Shown piece after piece: positions 1-9,704 of a DNA stretch of 64,000 nucleotides. Origin of the DNA: Verrucomicrobiota bacterium (GTDB lineage: Bacteria; Verrucomicrobiota; Verrucomicrobiia; Verrucomicrobiales; DEV007); contig JAGWVU010000009.1 in the NCBI GenBank assembly GCA_018970725.1, positions 58,130-122,129 of the forward strand. Direction: 5' to 3'. Position 1 is the first letter of the stretch. Every line of letters begins with the position of its first letter. A program made the translations under genes and the position numbers. The notes beneath the pieces were generated by a model that worked only from the letters and a program-made list of their open reading frames with translations, made no database searches and was not told the origin of the DNA.

Positions 1-1912
1 ACTCCCGCCCCCCCGCCTTGGGGATCGAGGCGCACGTGCCTTTTCCGGTGAAGTGCAAGGCACAGCGGTCCAGAAAGGTCGTGGCCGGACCCGAAGTGGT
101 CACCAGCGCGCCGCGTCCCTCGATGCGGCATTCGCGCAGGTAGGTTCGACCGGCAGTCAGGACGAGGGCGGTGCCCGGGGAGAGCAGGCGGCAATCGCTG
201 AACACGGCCCGGTCCGCCGGAACCAGCACCGCCGGTTGCGCTCCGGAGGACCGGAAGGTGATCCCCGAGGCCATGAAAGCCCCGCCCGCCACCTGAAGCG
301 CCGGGGCCTGCGCGGTCCCCTCCACGACAACTTCCCCGTCCCCCTCGAGCCGCAACAACGGCTTGTCCTCCGGAATGATCACCGGACCCGGGTAAATGCC
401 GGCGCGAATCTTGATGGGAAACGGGGCATCCGCGAAAGGCGGCGCGGCTTCGATCGCGGCGCGCAAGTCCCGGAAGTGTCCCTTGCCATCCGCGGCAACG
501 ACGATCTCGCGGCTCCAAAATCTGGCGGGCTGCGCCGGCTTGACGGTCTGGACAGGCAACTCCTTGGGCAGACCGTAATCCAATCGCTGACGGGGCAGGG
601 TTCCGTTGAGATATTCCTCGACGTTGGTATACCCATCCTCATCCTCGTCCCCGGGGCCGTCCGATGGATCGGCGGGCTGCAAACCGTTGGCTGTCTCCCA
701 ACTGTCCGGCATCCCATCCTCATCCTTGTCCGGAAGCGCTTGCCCCGTTTCCAAAACCGGCCATCCCCCCACATCCGCCGGCGTGTCGATGATCCCGTTG
801 CCGCCGCCCCGGAAACTTTTCCCGAACCGCGCGCACCGGGACCGCACTTCCGCGACGATCCGCGCGTCCAAGGCGTCCCGGACCGGGAGGGTGGCCCCGG
901 CTTCCTCGAGCACGGAGTCCTCGGCCTGCCGGGCGGTTTCGGTGGTCAGATAGGCGGCGGCCAAGGATTTGAAGAGCCGCAAACCCGCCTCGTCCGTCCA
1001 AGGGTCCTCAACCCCTCCCTGCCAGTTGTCCCGGTCCAGGGCCGGGGACCCGACCACCACGTTGTCCTCGATGAACCACCGTCCCTTCGCGGCGGAGGCC
1101 TCGAGAATCCGGTCGGGCTTCTGCGAGGCGGGCCCCGGGATATAACAATTCGCCACCAAATTGACGGCGCACCCTTCGCCGCCATAGGCACTGTTGAAGC
1201 CCCAGTTGTAGATCACATTGTTCCGATAGTCGATCGGGCGTTCGTCGCGGGCAAAGCGTGGATTGCGGCTGCTGTGATGCGCCAGCAGATTGTGATGCCA
1301 GGTGGCGGAGGAACCACCCCAGATCCCCCCGTAACCATGCGCTCCCTTGTGATGGGCGGACATGAAGAGGCTCTCCGAGATGACACACCACTGCACCGTA
1401 GTCCTCTTGTTCCGGTAGGCCGTCAAGGTCTCGTCCGTCGCCCAGCTCAAGGAACAGTGGTCGATGATCAAGTCCTCACAACCCTCCGCGGTCATTGCAT
1501 CCATCTCCTCACCGGCACCGTCCCCCGGCCGGATACGCAGGTGCCGGATGACCACGTTCTTTGCGTCACTGAGAACCAGCCCGTGGTGACGGAGACAGAT
1601 CCCTCCGCCCGGGGCGCTTTGCCCCGCGAGCGTCAGATTCCCCCGGGAAACGCGGATGCGCTCCTTGAGATCGATGATGCCCCCGACCCGGAAAACCACA
1701 ATCCGCGGTTCCCCAATCTCTTCCAAGGCCTCGCGCAAGCTGCCCGGCCCGGAATCCCCCAGATTCGTGACCGCCACCACCCTGCCACCACGACCTCCGG
1801 TGGCCCAAGCCCCGTAACCTTCCGCTCCGGGAAACGCCGGGACCGGACCGGCCGGCCAAGCGGAAGGGACCGACACCAGCAGGACCAGGGTGGCAAGGGT
1901 AGGCCGGATCAC
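1..1912 (-). CDS. secreted pectate lyase / pectinesterase fusion, 3' end beyond the window
   Basis: I translated this frame by hand. It opens with GTG at 1912, because an in-frame TAG lies four codons upstream, and it is still open at base 1. The first ~20 residues form a signal peptide. Residues ~25-370 look like a right-handed beta-helix pectate lyase (PL1-like), with the AEGYGAWATGGRGG opening, SLREAL, and IIDHCSLSWATDE. A calcium-binding hinge with DKDEDGMPDSW and DEDEDGYTNVEEY follows at ~395-440. The last ~190 visible residues (IVVAADGKGHFRDLRAAIEAAP, IRAGIYPG) match the start of a CE8 pectin methylesterase. Such a fusion would demethylate and cleave pectin outside the cytoplasm. The esterase active-site Asp residues are not reached inside the window. 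The PL and CE8 calls are from motif memory, without a search. Confidence 0.85.
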   Translation of the reverse strand, partial: MIRPTLATLVLLVSVPSAWPAGPVPAFPGAEGYGAWATGGRGGRVVAVTNLGDSGPGSLREALEEIGEPRIVVFRVGGIIDLKERIRVSRGNLTLAGQSAPGGGICLRHHGLVLSDAKNVVIRHLRIRPGDGAGEEMDAMTAEGCEDLIIDHCSLSWATDETLTAYRNKRTTVQWCVISESLFMSAHHKGAHGYGGIWGGSSATWHHNLLAHHSSRNPRFARDERPIDYRNNVIYNWGFNSAYGGEGCAVNLVANCYIPGPASQKPDRILEASAAKGRWFIEDNVVVGSPALDRDNWQGGVEDPWTDEAGLRLFKSLAAAYLTTETARQAEDSVLEEAGATLPVRDALDARIVAEVRSRCARFGKSFRGGGNGIIDTPADVGGWPVLETGQALPDKDEDGMPDSWETANGLQPADPSDGPGDEDEDGYTNVEEYLNGTLPRQRLDYGLPKELPVQTVKPAQPARFWSREIVVAADGKGHFRDLRAAIEAAPPFADAPFPIKIRAGIYPGPVIIPEDKPLLRLEGDGEVVVEGTAQAPALQVAGGAFMASGITFRSSGAQPAVLVPADRAVFSDCRLLSPGTALVLTAGRTYLRECRIEGRGALVTTSGPATTFLDRCALHFTGKGTCASIPKAGGRE

Positions 1913-1959
1913 GATCTCAACCTAGGCGAACCACCCCACCGAACGCGAACAAAAACGAA

Positions 1960-2376
1960 TCAAAGATGGTGACGCCGGCGGCGCACATGGAGCTGGGCCA
2001 TCGCCTTTTGAATGGCCAGCTGGAGGGCCACGATATCCTCGGGATGCGCGTCGTCCGCCCGTTCCTCATAGGCCTTGCGGGCCGCCTCCAACGCTTTCTC
2101 GACCGCGGCTTCGTCGATGTCCTTCTCATTGACCGCGAGATCACTCAACACGGAAACCGATTCCCTCGTCACTTCCAACAGACCGGATCCTACCGCGAAG
2201 ACGTGCTCCTGCCCCTCCTTGGTGTAACGCAATTCCCCTGGCTTGATGGTGGTGACCAAGGAAGCGTGGTGGGAGAGCACCCCCAGTTCCCCTTCCGATC
2301 CGGGCACGACCACCTGATCGACTTTGTCGGAAAACACCTTGCCCTCGGGCGTGACAATCTGGAGCAGCGTTGCCAT
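1960..2376 (-). CDS. atpC: ATP synthase F1 epsilon subunit
   Basis: This 138-residue protein is the last gene of the atp operon. Epsilon links the rotor to F1 and can inhibit ATP hydrolysis. The N-terminal beta-sandwich is clear: LQIVTPEGKVFSDKVDQVV, then the PGSEGELGVLSHHASLVT loop typical of the family. The C-terminal part (~90-138) is the two-helix region, rich in Glu and Ala. It starts six bases after the atpD stop, so translation is probably coupled. No terminator hairpin is obvious in the 47 bases before the next gene. Confidence 0.97.
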   Translation of the reverse strand: MATLLQIVTPEGKVFSDKVDQVVVPGSEGELGVLSHHASLVTTIKPGELRYTKEGQEHVFAVGSGLLEVTRESVSVLSDLAVNEKDIDEAAVEKALEAARKAYEERADDAHPEDIVALQLAIQKAMAQLHVRRRRHHL

Positions 2377-2382
2377 GAAGGA

Positions 2383-3822
<1,440 letters not shown>

Positions 3823-3846
3823 TCAGTTACAGGGTAAGGGGGACGC

Positions 3847-4749
3847 CTACTCAAGCGCCTTCATCGCGGTGGTGATTTCCAACAGTTCGGAGGTAATCGA
3901 GGCCTGACGCTGCTTGTTGTAAGCCAGAGTGAGATCCTTGATCAGCTCCTTGGCATTGTCGGTGGCGCTCTTCATCGCAACCATCCGGGCGCTGTGCTCC
4001 GAGGCCCGGCTCTCCAGGAGCATCTGATACAACAGATAGTTCACATACTGCGGCACCACCACATCCAAGACCGCGGACACATCCGGTTCGAAAAGATATC
4101 CGGCCGGCCCCACCGCCGCCCCATGGCTGTCGGCCGCGGCCTCGGCCTTCTCTCCCATGCCGATGAAGTCTTTCTTCTTACCCAGGTCAAGATGACGCAC
4201 GGGAAGCAAGGTCTCGATCATCGACACCTGGGACATGGTGTTCACGAAGTTCGTGAAAGCCACCCGCACCCGGGAATAGTCCCCGGTAAGGAACTGCTCC
4301 ATGACAAACCGGCCGATTTGCTTCGTCTCCGCAAAGGAAACCGGATCCTTGACATGAAAATCAGCGAACAGATCCCGCTGCATCTTGGTCAGGGCCATGC
4401 GCCCCTTGCGACCGATCGTCACAAAACGGCTCCCGGGAGCCATCTCGCGCGTCACCTGACGGAGCAGGTTGGTGTTCAATCCACCGCACAATCCCTTGTC
4501 CGTGGAGATCACCACGAAAAGCTCACGCTCCCCCTCGCGCTCCACGAGCAACGGATGACTCCCCTCCTCCACCTGATCGCGCAGGTTGACGAGTACTTCG
4601 TTGAGGAGCTTGGCATAAGGCCGGCTGGCGAGAGCCTGATCCTGCGCCTTCTTCATCTTGGACGCAGCCACCAGCTGCATCGCCTTGGTGATCTGGGCGG
4701 TATTCTTGACCGACTTGATCCGTCGGCGGATGTCACGGGCACTGGCCAT
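3847..4749 (-). CDS. atpG: ATP synthase F1 gamma subunit
   Basis: The central rotor stalk, 300 residues. The N-terminal helix MASARDIRRRIKSVKNTAQITKAMQ and the C-terminal helix SATDNAKELIKDLTLAYNKQRQASIT, ending in ELLEITTAMKAL, are diagnostic: they form the antiparallel coiled coil inside the alpha3beta3 head. The central Rossmann-like part includes STDKGLCGGLNTNLLR. It starts 11 bases after atpA. The length is slightly above the Escherichia coli protein because of an insertion near residues 200-225, before the final helix. Confidence 0.98.
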   Translation of the reverse strand: MASARDIRRRIKSVKNTAQITKAMQLVAASKMKKAQDQALASRPYAKLLNEVLVNLRDQVEEGSHPLLVEREGERELFVVISTDKGLCGGLNTNLLRQVTREMAPGSRFVTIGRKGRMALTKMQRDLFADFHVKDPVSFAETKQIGRFVMEQFLTGDYSRVRVAFTNFVNTMSQVSMIETLLPVRHLDLGKKKDFIGMGEKAEAAADSHGAAVGPAGYLFEPDVSAVLDVVVPQYVNYLLYQMLLESRASEHSARMVAMKSATDNAKELIKDLTLAYNKQRQASITSELLEITTAMKALE

Positions 4750-4760
4750 CGGTCAATTCC

Positions 4761-6293
4761 TTACTTCCAAGTCCCTTTGAAATCATCGATCGCCGCGTGC
4801 AGAGTGGCCACGATCGCGTCGCTCAAGGCCTTCTCATCCCGGATCTTGGCGAGGACATCCCCCTTGCGATCCGTCAGATAGCCTTGCAACCCGGCCTGAA
4901 ACTCCTTGACCCGGCTGACCGGCACGTCGTCGAACTTCCCGTTCTGCATCGCGAACATGATCGCCACCTCCATCTCCATGGACAACGGCTCGTATTGCTT
5001 CTGCTTGAACAACTCGACGATGCGCTGCCCGCGATCGATCTGCTTCCGTGTCTTCTCGTCCAAATCCGAACCGAACTGGGCGAAGGCCTGCAGCTCACGG
5101 AACTGGGCCAAATCCAGCTTGGTCGTGCCGGACACCTTCTTGACCGCCTTGGTCTGCGCCGCGGAACCCACCCGGCTCACGGAAAGACCGACGGAAATGG
5201 CCGGGCGAACCCCTTGATAGAAGAGGTCGGTCTCCAAGTAGATCTGCCCGTCCGTGATCGAGATCACGTTCGTCGGAATGTAAGCCGAAACGTCACCGGC
5301 CTGGGTCTCGATGATGGGCAACGCGGTGAGCGAGCCTCCGCCGTTCTTCTCATTGAGGCGGGCGGCCCGCTCCAGGAGACGGCTGTGAAGGTAGAAGACG
5401 TCACCGGGATACGCCTCGCGACCCGAGGGACGACGCAACACCAGCGATACCTGCCGGTAGGCAACGGCGTGCTTGGAGAGGTCATCGTAAACGATCAACG
5501 CATCCATTCCGTTATCCATGAACCACTCGCCCATGGCGCAGCCGGAATAGGGAGCCAGATACTGATTCGTCGCCGGGTCCGAAGCGGTGGCCGTGACCAC
5601 AATCGTGTAGGCCATGGCACCAGCCGCCTCAAGCGTCGCCACCGTCCGGGCGATATTGGACCGCTTCTGGCCAATCGCGACATAAATGCAATAGAGCGGC
5701 TTGTGCCCCTTGAGCGAACCCTCCTCCGCCGCCTTGTTCTGGCGGGCCTGGGAAATAATGGTGTCGATCGCCACCGTCGTCTTTCCGGTCGAACGGTCGC
5801 CAATGATCAACTCCCGCTGACCGCGCCCGATCGGAATCATGGCATCGATCGCCAGGATCCCCGTCTGCACCGGCACGCTGACCGATTTCCGTGGAATAAT
5901 CCCGGGTGCGATTTTTTCCACCGGATAGAAACTCTCCGCCTGAATCGGGCCCTTGCCGTCGACCGGCTGTCCGAGGGCATCGACCACCCGGCCGAGGAGC
6001 TGCTTGCCCACCGGCACCTGCAACAGACGTCCGGTGGTGCGCACTTCGTCGCCTTCCTTGATGTTCTCACCCGTGGCCAACAAAACCGCCCCCACCTCGG
6101 TCTCCTCAAGGTTCAGGGCCAAGCCGTAGACACCGCCGGGAAACTCAATCATTTCGTTGAGCATCACGTCGCTCAATCCCTCGATCTTGGCCACGCCGTC
6201 ACCAATCTGCCGGACGGTGCCAACATTACTCTTCGCCACGGACGTCTTGAGACCGGCGATTTCGGATTCCAATTCCTGCAGTAGGTTGCTCAT
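4761..6293 (-). CDS. atpA: ATP synthase F1 alpha subunit
   Basis: The non-catalytic nucleotide-binding subunit, 510 residues from the ATG at 6293 ([16 protein letters not shown]). The frame stays open further upstream, but that extension lies over the atpH coding region and has no homology-like sequence, so I used the shorter start. The P-loop GDRSTGKT is at 165-172. The signature [17 protein letters not shown] lies in the C-terminal half. It sits 49 bases after atpH and 11 bases before atpG. Confidence 0.98.
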   Translation of the reverse strand: MSNLLQELESEIAGLKTSVAKSNVGTVRQIGDGVAKIEGLSDVMLNEMIEFPGGVYGLALNLEETEVGAVLLATGENIKEGDEVRTTGRLLQVPVGKQLLGRVVDALGQPVDGKGPIQAESFYPVEKIAPGIIPRKSVSVPVQTGILAIDAMIPIGRGQRELIIGDRSTGKTTVAIDTIISQARQNKAAEEGSLKGHKPLYCIYVAIGQKRSNIARTVATLEAAGAMAYTIVVTATASDPATNQYLAPYSGCAMGEWFMDNGMDALIVYDDLSKHAVAYRQVSLVLRRPSGREAYPGDVFYLHSRLLERAARLNEKNGGGSLTALPIIETQAGDVSAYIPTNVISITDGQIYLETDLFYQGVRPAISVGLSVSRVGSAAQTKAVKKVSGTTKLDLAQFRELQAFAQFGSDLDEKTRKQIDRGQRIVELFKQKQYEPLSMEMEVAIMFAMQNGKFDDVPVSRVKEFQAGLQGYLTDRKGDVLAKIRDEKALSDAIVATLHAAIDDFKGTWK

Positions 6294-6342
6294 ATCAAGT
6301 GGCTTCGCGCCAGAGTGTAGAGGGTTGAGTCGAGAGAAAAGG

Positions 6343-6738
6343 TTAACGGAAAATTTCTTGGAGACGCTGCAAACGGGCCCTGATGCTGCCGTCCCAGACA
6401 TCACTGCCCACCTTGACCCGCATTCCGCCGAGCAGCTCCGGGCTGACCACGTATTCAAAGGTGAGTTCCCGGGAGCTCTTCGCCCGGAGATCGGCCTCGA
6501 CCGCGCCTCGCGTGTTGGCCTGCAACTCCACCGCCGTCTCGACGCGGGCATGCCCCTTGTCCAGCTCGAGCCGCAGAAGCTTCGCGTAGGCACTGAGAAC
6601 CTGGAGATAGCCCCTCGGCTTGGCATCGATCACCTTCCGCGTCAGGGCCCGGACCCGCCCCTCATCCAACTGATCCCCGGCCAATGAAGACCGGAGGAGC
6701 TGGCGGGCCATGCGTTGGGCTTCTTTGCTGATCTTCAT
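6343..6738 (-). CDS. atpH: ATP synthase F1 delta subunit, short form
   Basis: The peripheral-stalk subunit that joins subunit b to the top of F1. It is identified from its position between atpF and atpA and from the C-terminal domain, [20 protein letters not shown] followed by [12 protein letters not shown], which aligns with the conserved delta C-terminus. At 131 residues it is ~45 shorter than the common ~177. The deficit falls in the N-terminal helical bundle, which normally binds the alpha N-termini. An upstream extension is not available: atpF ends only 32 bases before the ATG. I see no frameshift, so this appears to be a naturally short delta rather than a fragment. Confidence 0.93.
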   Translation of the reverse strand: MKISKEAQRMARQLLRSSLAGDQLDEGRVRALTRKVIDAKPRGYLQVLSAYAKLLRLELDKGHARVETAVELQANTRGAVEADLRAKSSRELTFEYVVSPELLGGMRVKVGSDVWDGSIRARLQRLQEIFR

Positions 6739-6770
6739 GAGTCTTGGAGGAAATCGTTGCCCAACATCCC

Positions 6771-7280
6771 TCAGAGGGCGATTTGCGAGGCCGCCTCCTC
6801 ATTGATCGTGTCCTGGTCGGACTTCGTAAGAACCTTGCCCGTGACCGTGGCCGTGGTGCTGACCAACAAACGTCCAAAGTCACGCCGCAACTCGGCAAAT
6901 ACCTCCTCCCGCTCCATCTGCGTGGCCTCGCGGGCCTTGGCAATGATCTGGCCAGCCTCAAGCGTCGCCTCCTGGGCCCGCTTCTCGCGCAGGGCGTTGG
7001 CACTGGCGCGGGCTTCCTCGATCAAGCGCCCCGCCTCCTTGTCGGCCGCCACCCGCAGGTTCTTGGCCTCGGCCTCCGCCGCCGCCAGCCTCTCCTTCAC
7101 CTTCTTGCGATCGGCCTCCAACTCCTCAATGTGCTTGCGCCGCACCTCGAGCATCGAAAGAATCGGCCCGAAAGCTTTCTGCTTCAGCACGTAATAGACA
7201 ATCCCGAAAATCAGGACCTGCGCGATGAATTTCGGCCACTCCAAGCCAAAGTTCTGGGCAATCTCTTGGGCGATTTCCAT
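6771..7280 (-). CDS. atpF: ATP synthase F0 subunit b
   Basis: The peripheral stalk, 169 residues. One N-terminal membrane helix (about residues 14-33, WPKFIAQVLIFGIVYYVL) is followed by the conserved KAFGPILSMLEVRRKHIEE turn. A long charged helix rich in Ala, Glu, Lys and Arg follows, which should form the coiled-coil dimer. Only one b gene is present, so the stalk is probably a homodimer. It is separated by 105 bases from atpE; I see no separate promoter there. Confidence 0.97.
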   Translation of the reverse strand: MEIAQEIAQNFGLEWPKFIAQVLIFGIVYYVLKQKAFGPILSMLEVRRKHIEELEADRKKVKERLAAAEAEAKNLRVAADKEAGRLIEEARASANALREKRAQEATLEAGQIIAKAREATQMEREEVFAELRRDFGRLLVSTTATVTGKVLTKSDQDTINEEAASQIAL

Positions 7281-7385
7281 GGAAGAAAAAGGTGTCGGTG
7301 CGGAAATTGTTTCTGATCAACAGGCAAACAAACAAGGTTGCCTGCGCCGCGGCACATTCCGTCCCGCGGCGCGGCAATCAAACCA

Positions 7386-7643
7386 TCAGCGTCCTTGGAA
7401 GGCAATGATCAGTGCGTAAATGGCGACGGCTTCCGCCAGCGCCATCCCGATGATCCCGATCGTCAGGATGTTCCCGAACGCGGTCGGATTGCGCCCCACG
7501 GCCTCAGCGGCCTTGGAACCAATCATACCCACTGCAAGGGCCGAGCCAGCACCGGCGATCGCCAGCGTCAAGCTTCCCGTGACTCCACCTTGGGGAGCCG
7601 CCGCGGCGGTCTCCGCCACCATCGTCATAAGGTCCATCATCAT
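7386..7643 (-). CDS. atpE: ATP synthase F0 subunit c
   Basis: The rotor-ring proteolipid, 85 residues: two membrane helices joined by a polar loop (RNP at 51-53). The ion-binding carboxylate is Glu71 in GMALAEAVAIYALI. The sodium-binding signature of Ilyobacter-type rings (Gln in helix 1, Ser directly after the Glu) is absent: Ala follows Glu71 and no Gln lies at the helix-1 position. The ring should therefore be proton-coupled, by inference from known c-ring ligands. The N-terminal ~20 residues are an Ala- and Thr-rich extension before helix 1. Confidence 0.97.
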   Translation of the reverse strand: MMMDLMTMVAETAAAAPQGGVTGSLTLAIAGAGSALAVGMIGSKAAEAVGRNPTAFGNILTIGIIGMALAEAVAIYALIIAFQGR

Positions 7644-7745
7644 CTCGTTGTTTTTCTTCTGTTCGTTTTCTTGTCGCCGCCGCCCACAGTCAAAGCCATG
7701 GTCACAACGGCAAATTGTTGATTCACTCCGCTCCTGCGCTGGAAC

Positions 7746-8591
7746 TCAATGCTCCTCATCATGCGCGGTCGACAGCTTGATGTAGACGGCACACAGAAGC
7801 ACGAACACCATCGCCTGCAGCAACCCCACCAGGAGTTCCATGAAATAAAACGGAAGCGGGAACAAGATGGCCGCAAGGAAGGCCAGCACCGGACTCAGCT
7901 TGTCCCCGATGGTCCCCATCGTATGCAACAAGGTCTCGCCGGCATACATGTTCCCGAACAACCGGAGCGAAAGCGAAAGCGGACGGAAGGCGATCGACAC
8001 CAACTCGATGATCCCAACCATAAAGAACACCACAGCCACAAAGGCACCCATCACGCCGGTCATGCCACCCTTGGGCTCGAAGGTATGCTTGAGAAAGCCG
8101 ATGACTCCCACCTCTTGGATCGTGATCGCCGCCCAGACCACCATGAAGACCACCGCAATCCCCAAGGTCAGATTAAGATCTGCCGTGGGCCCGCGGAAGA
8201 CCGGAACGGACACCGCCTTGAGGGTCATCCACGCCGTCCCCTCACCCCAACCCACCGTGCCCACCCCGGGAATCAGACCCGACCAGTTGGAAATGAGCAC
8301 AAAAATGAAGATGGTAGCCAGCAACGGAAAGACCTTCGGCGCCACGTGCTTCCCCACAATCCCCTCGATCTGCGTGTAAAGAAGCTCGATCACCGCCTCA
8401 AACGCGTTCTGCGCCGGGTGCGGCACCAACGTCATCTTCCGCGTGGCCTTCGAAGCGAGAAAGAGAATCCCCGCCGTCACCAACGCGGCCACGAAGATCG
8501 AATTCGTCAGCCAATTCGCAAATGGCAGGCGCTCCGCCTGTATGGAGACTGCCAACAGGGTATTCAACTCGAGCAATGCGTGACCTTGCAT
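7746..8591 (-). CDS. atpB: ATP synthase F0 subunit a
   Basis: The stator channel subunit, 281 residues with five or six membrane helices. The essential arginine lies in LSLSLRLFGNMYAGETLL, matching aArg210 of Escherichia coli. This is the first gene of the operon: no atpI or atpZ precedes it, and the 177 bases upstream hold the candidate promoter and palindrome annotated separately. It ends 102 bases before atpE. Confidence 0.97.
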   Translation of the reverse strand: MQGHALLELNTLLAVSIQAERLPFANWLTNSIFVAALVTAGILFLASKATRKMTLVPHPAQNAFEAVIELLYTQIEGIVGKHVAPKVFPLLATIFIFVLISNWSGLIPGVGTVGWGEGTAWMTLKAVSVPVFRGPTADLNLTLGIAVVFMVVWAAITIQEVGVIGFLKHTFEPKGGMTGVMGAFVAVVFFMVGIIELVSIAFRPLSLSLRLFGNMYAGETLLHTMGTIGDKLSPVLAFLAAILFPLPFYFMELLVGLLQAMVFVLLCAVYIKLSTAHDEEH

Positions 8592-8656
8592 TCTGCTTTC
8601 CGATGCTTCTCCGTCGCTGCGGTGGGGTTGATGACCGCAGGCTGGAGAACGCCCTT

Positions 8657-8711
8657 GTTGTAAGGCTCACGGTTTGCGGAGGCAACTTCTATTTGTGAAA
8701 AATTTCACAAA
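8657..8711 (-). promoter_or_regulatory. candidate atp operon promoter with CRP/FNR-family palindrome
   Basis: The palindrome TTGTGAAAAATTTCACAA at 8693-8710 (one more matching pair each side, 8692-8711) fits TGTGA-N6-TCACA, the half-site spacing bound by CRP-type regulators. Reading on the minus strand, a -35-like TTGCCT (8685-8680) starts six bases after the palindrome. A -10-like TACAAC (8662-8657) follows with a 17-base spacer. The predicted transcript would start about 60 bases before atpB. The palindrome is seen directly; the promoter call and the regulator type are inference. A nearly identical palindrome precedes nuoD. Confidence 0.5.
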
Positions 8712-8770
8712 GTCATCTACCCCCCGTTGAGCCCCCCGAAGAATCGAAAGACAGTGCTAGGGGGATGACT
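8711..8770 (-). terminator. possible hairpin after the caspase-like gene
   Basis: Arms AGTCATC (8711-8717) and GATGACT (8764-8770) are perfect inverted repeats. They are extended by CCCC (8720-8723) against GGGG (8760-8763) across a two-base bulge. The hairpin starts at the stop codon of the caspase-like gene and ends where the atp palindrome begins. There is no clean U-run directly after it and the loop is long (36 bases), so termination is only one possibility. Confidence 0.3.
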
Positions 8771-9704
8771 AACTCCCGAGCAGCTTGCCCAACTCGAGCA
8801 ACCTGGCTTCCAACTGTTCATACCACTCCTTTTCCCCCATCTTTTCCCGGAGACCGCGCAACGCCTCGATCTCGTCTTCCAACCGATCCCGGCGCCCCCT
8901 TTGTTCCTTGGTCAAGGCGCGGTCGGAAGGGGCCGGTACCAAGGCCATCCGCGCCGACGCCACCCCGTCCGCTGGCGCACCCTCCGCGCTTTTCCGGGTC
9001 CCACGCCAGCCCTCGAACCAATCCGCCCGCGTTCCTTTCCCGTCCCCGTTGTCATCGATCAAGGCGTGCTCCGAGACCAGCCGCCGTTGCTGCTCATAGG
9101 ATTCCACCGTGCGACGCGCCCCGACCAGAAACGCTTCGAGAACCGAGACCGTTCCATCCCGGTTCAGATCGGACAACGGCTCCCCGAGGGCGGCGGCAAA
9201 ATGGCCGCCGAACCGCGTGACCACGACCTCCGCGCCACTCTGGGTCGCGGTGACCACGACGCGGTTTTTCCCCGACAACGCCGGAAGGAAGGGGCCGCCG
9301 CACTCTCCGGTGTGGATCACCACCGTCGGCCCGGTCCGCCCCGAGAGCCATCCGGCCAAATCTTCCGCTGAGACATCCGGCCCTTCCAGATTGAACTTCG
9401 CGACCCGCCCGTCGAAGGTCCCGTGGCCGATCAGAACCATCCAAAGTTCGTCCGCGCGAAGGCTCCGGTCCTCGCCGCAGGCGGCTTCCAAGGCGACCCG
9501 GTCCCGGATTTCCCGCAGCTCGATCCCGCCCGCCCGGCCGGCTTCCTTTTTCCACGCACCGGCCTGCTCCGCGAAGTCCCGCGCGAAACGCTCCTCTCCC
9601 GGGGCCCCCAGGACAAGCCAGAGACGTCTCGGTCCGACGGGCTCCGAACCCCGGGCCGAAACGGCGCAAAGAAGCATGACGCACCCGATCACGAACGGTT
9701 TCAT
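8769..9704 (-). CDS. secreted caspase-fold (C13/C14-like) protein with EF-hand-like loops
   Basis: 311 residues from the ATG at 9704, which overlaps the stop of the preceding gene as ATGA. A signal peptide covers ~1-18. The body resembles the caspase/legumain fold: LIGHGTFDG supplies a candidate catalytic His94, and HTGECGGPF a candidate Cys135, each at the end of a hydrophobic strand, with VTATQSGAE after it as in legumain-type peptidases. Two Asp-rich loops follow, DLNRDGTVSVLEAF (~179) and DDNGDGKGTRADWF (~217), like EF-hand or dockerin calcium sites. A coiled-coil-like C-terminus ends the protein. It is the last of three coupled genes with a vWA/GATase-like and a coiled-coil membrane protein. 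Protease activity is inferred; the fold call rests on motif spacing. Confidence 0.65.
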   Translation of the reverse strand: MKPFVIGCVMLLCAVSARGSEPVGPRRLWLVLGAPGEERFARDFAEQAGAWKKEAGRAGGIELREIRDRVALEAACGEDRSLRADELWMVLIGHGTFDGRVAKFNLEGPDVSAEDLAGWLSGRTGPTVVIHTGECGGPFLPALSGKNRVVVTATQSGAEVVVTRFGGHFAAALGEPLSDLNRDGTVSVLEAFLVGARRTVESYEQQRRLVSEHALIDDNGDGKGTRADWFEGWRGTRKSAEGAPADGVASARMALVPAPSDRALTKEQRGRRDRLEDEIEALRGLREKMGEKEWYEQLEARLLELGKLLGS

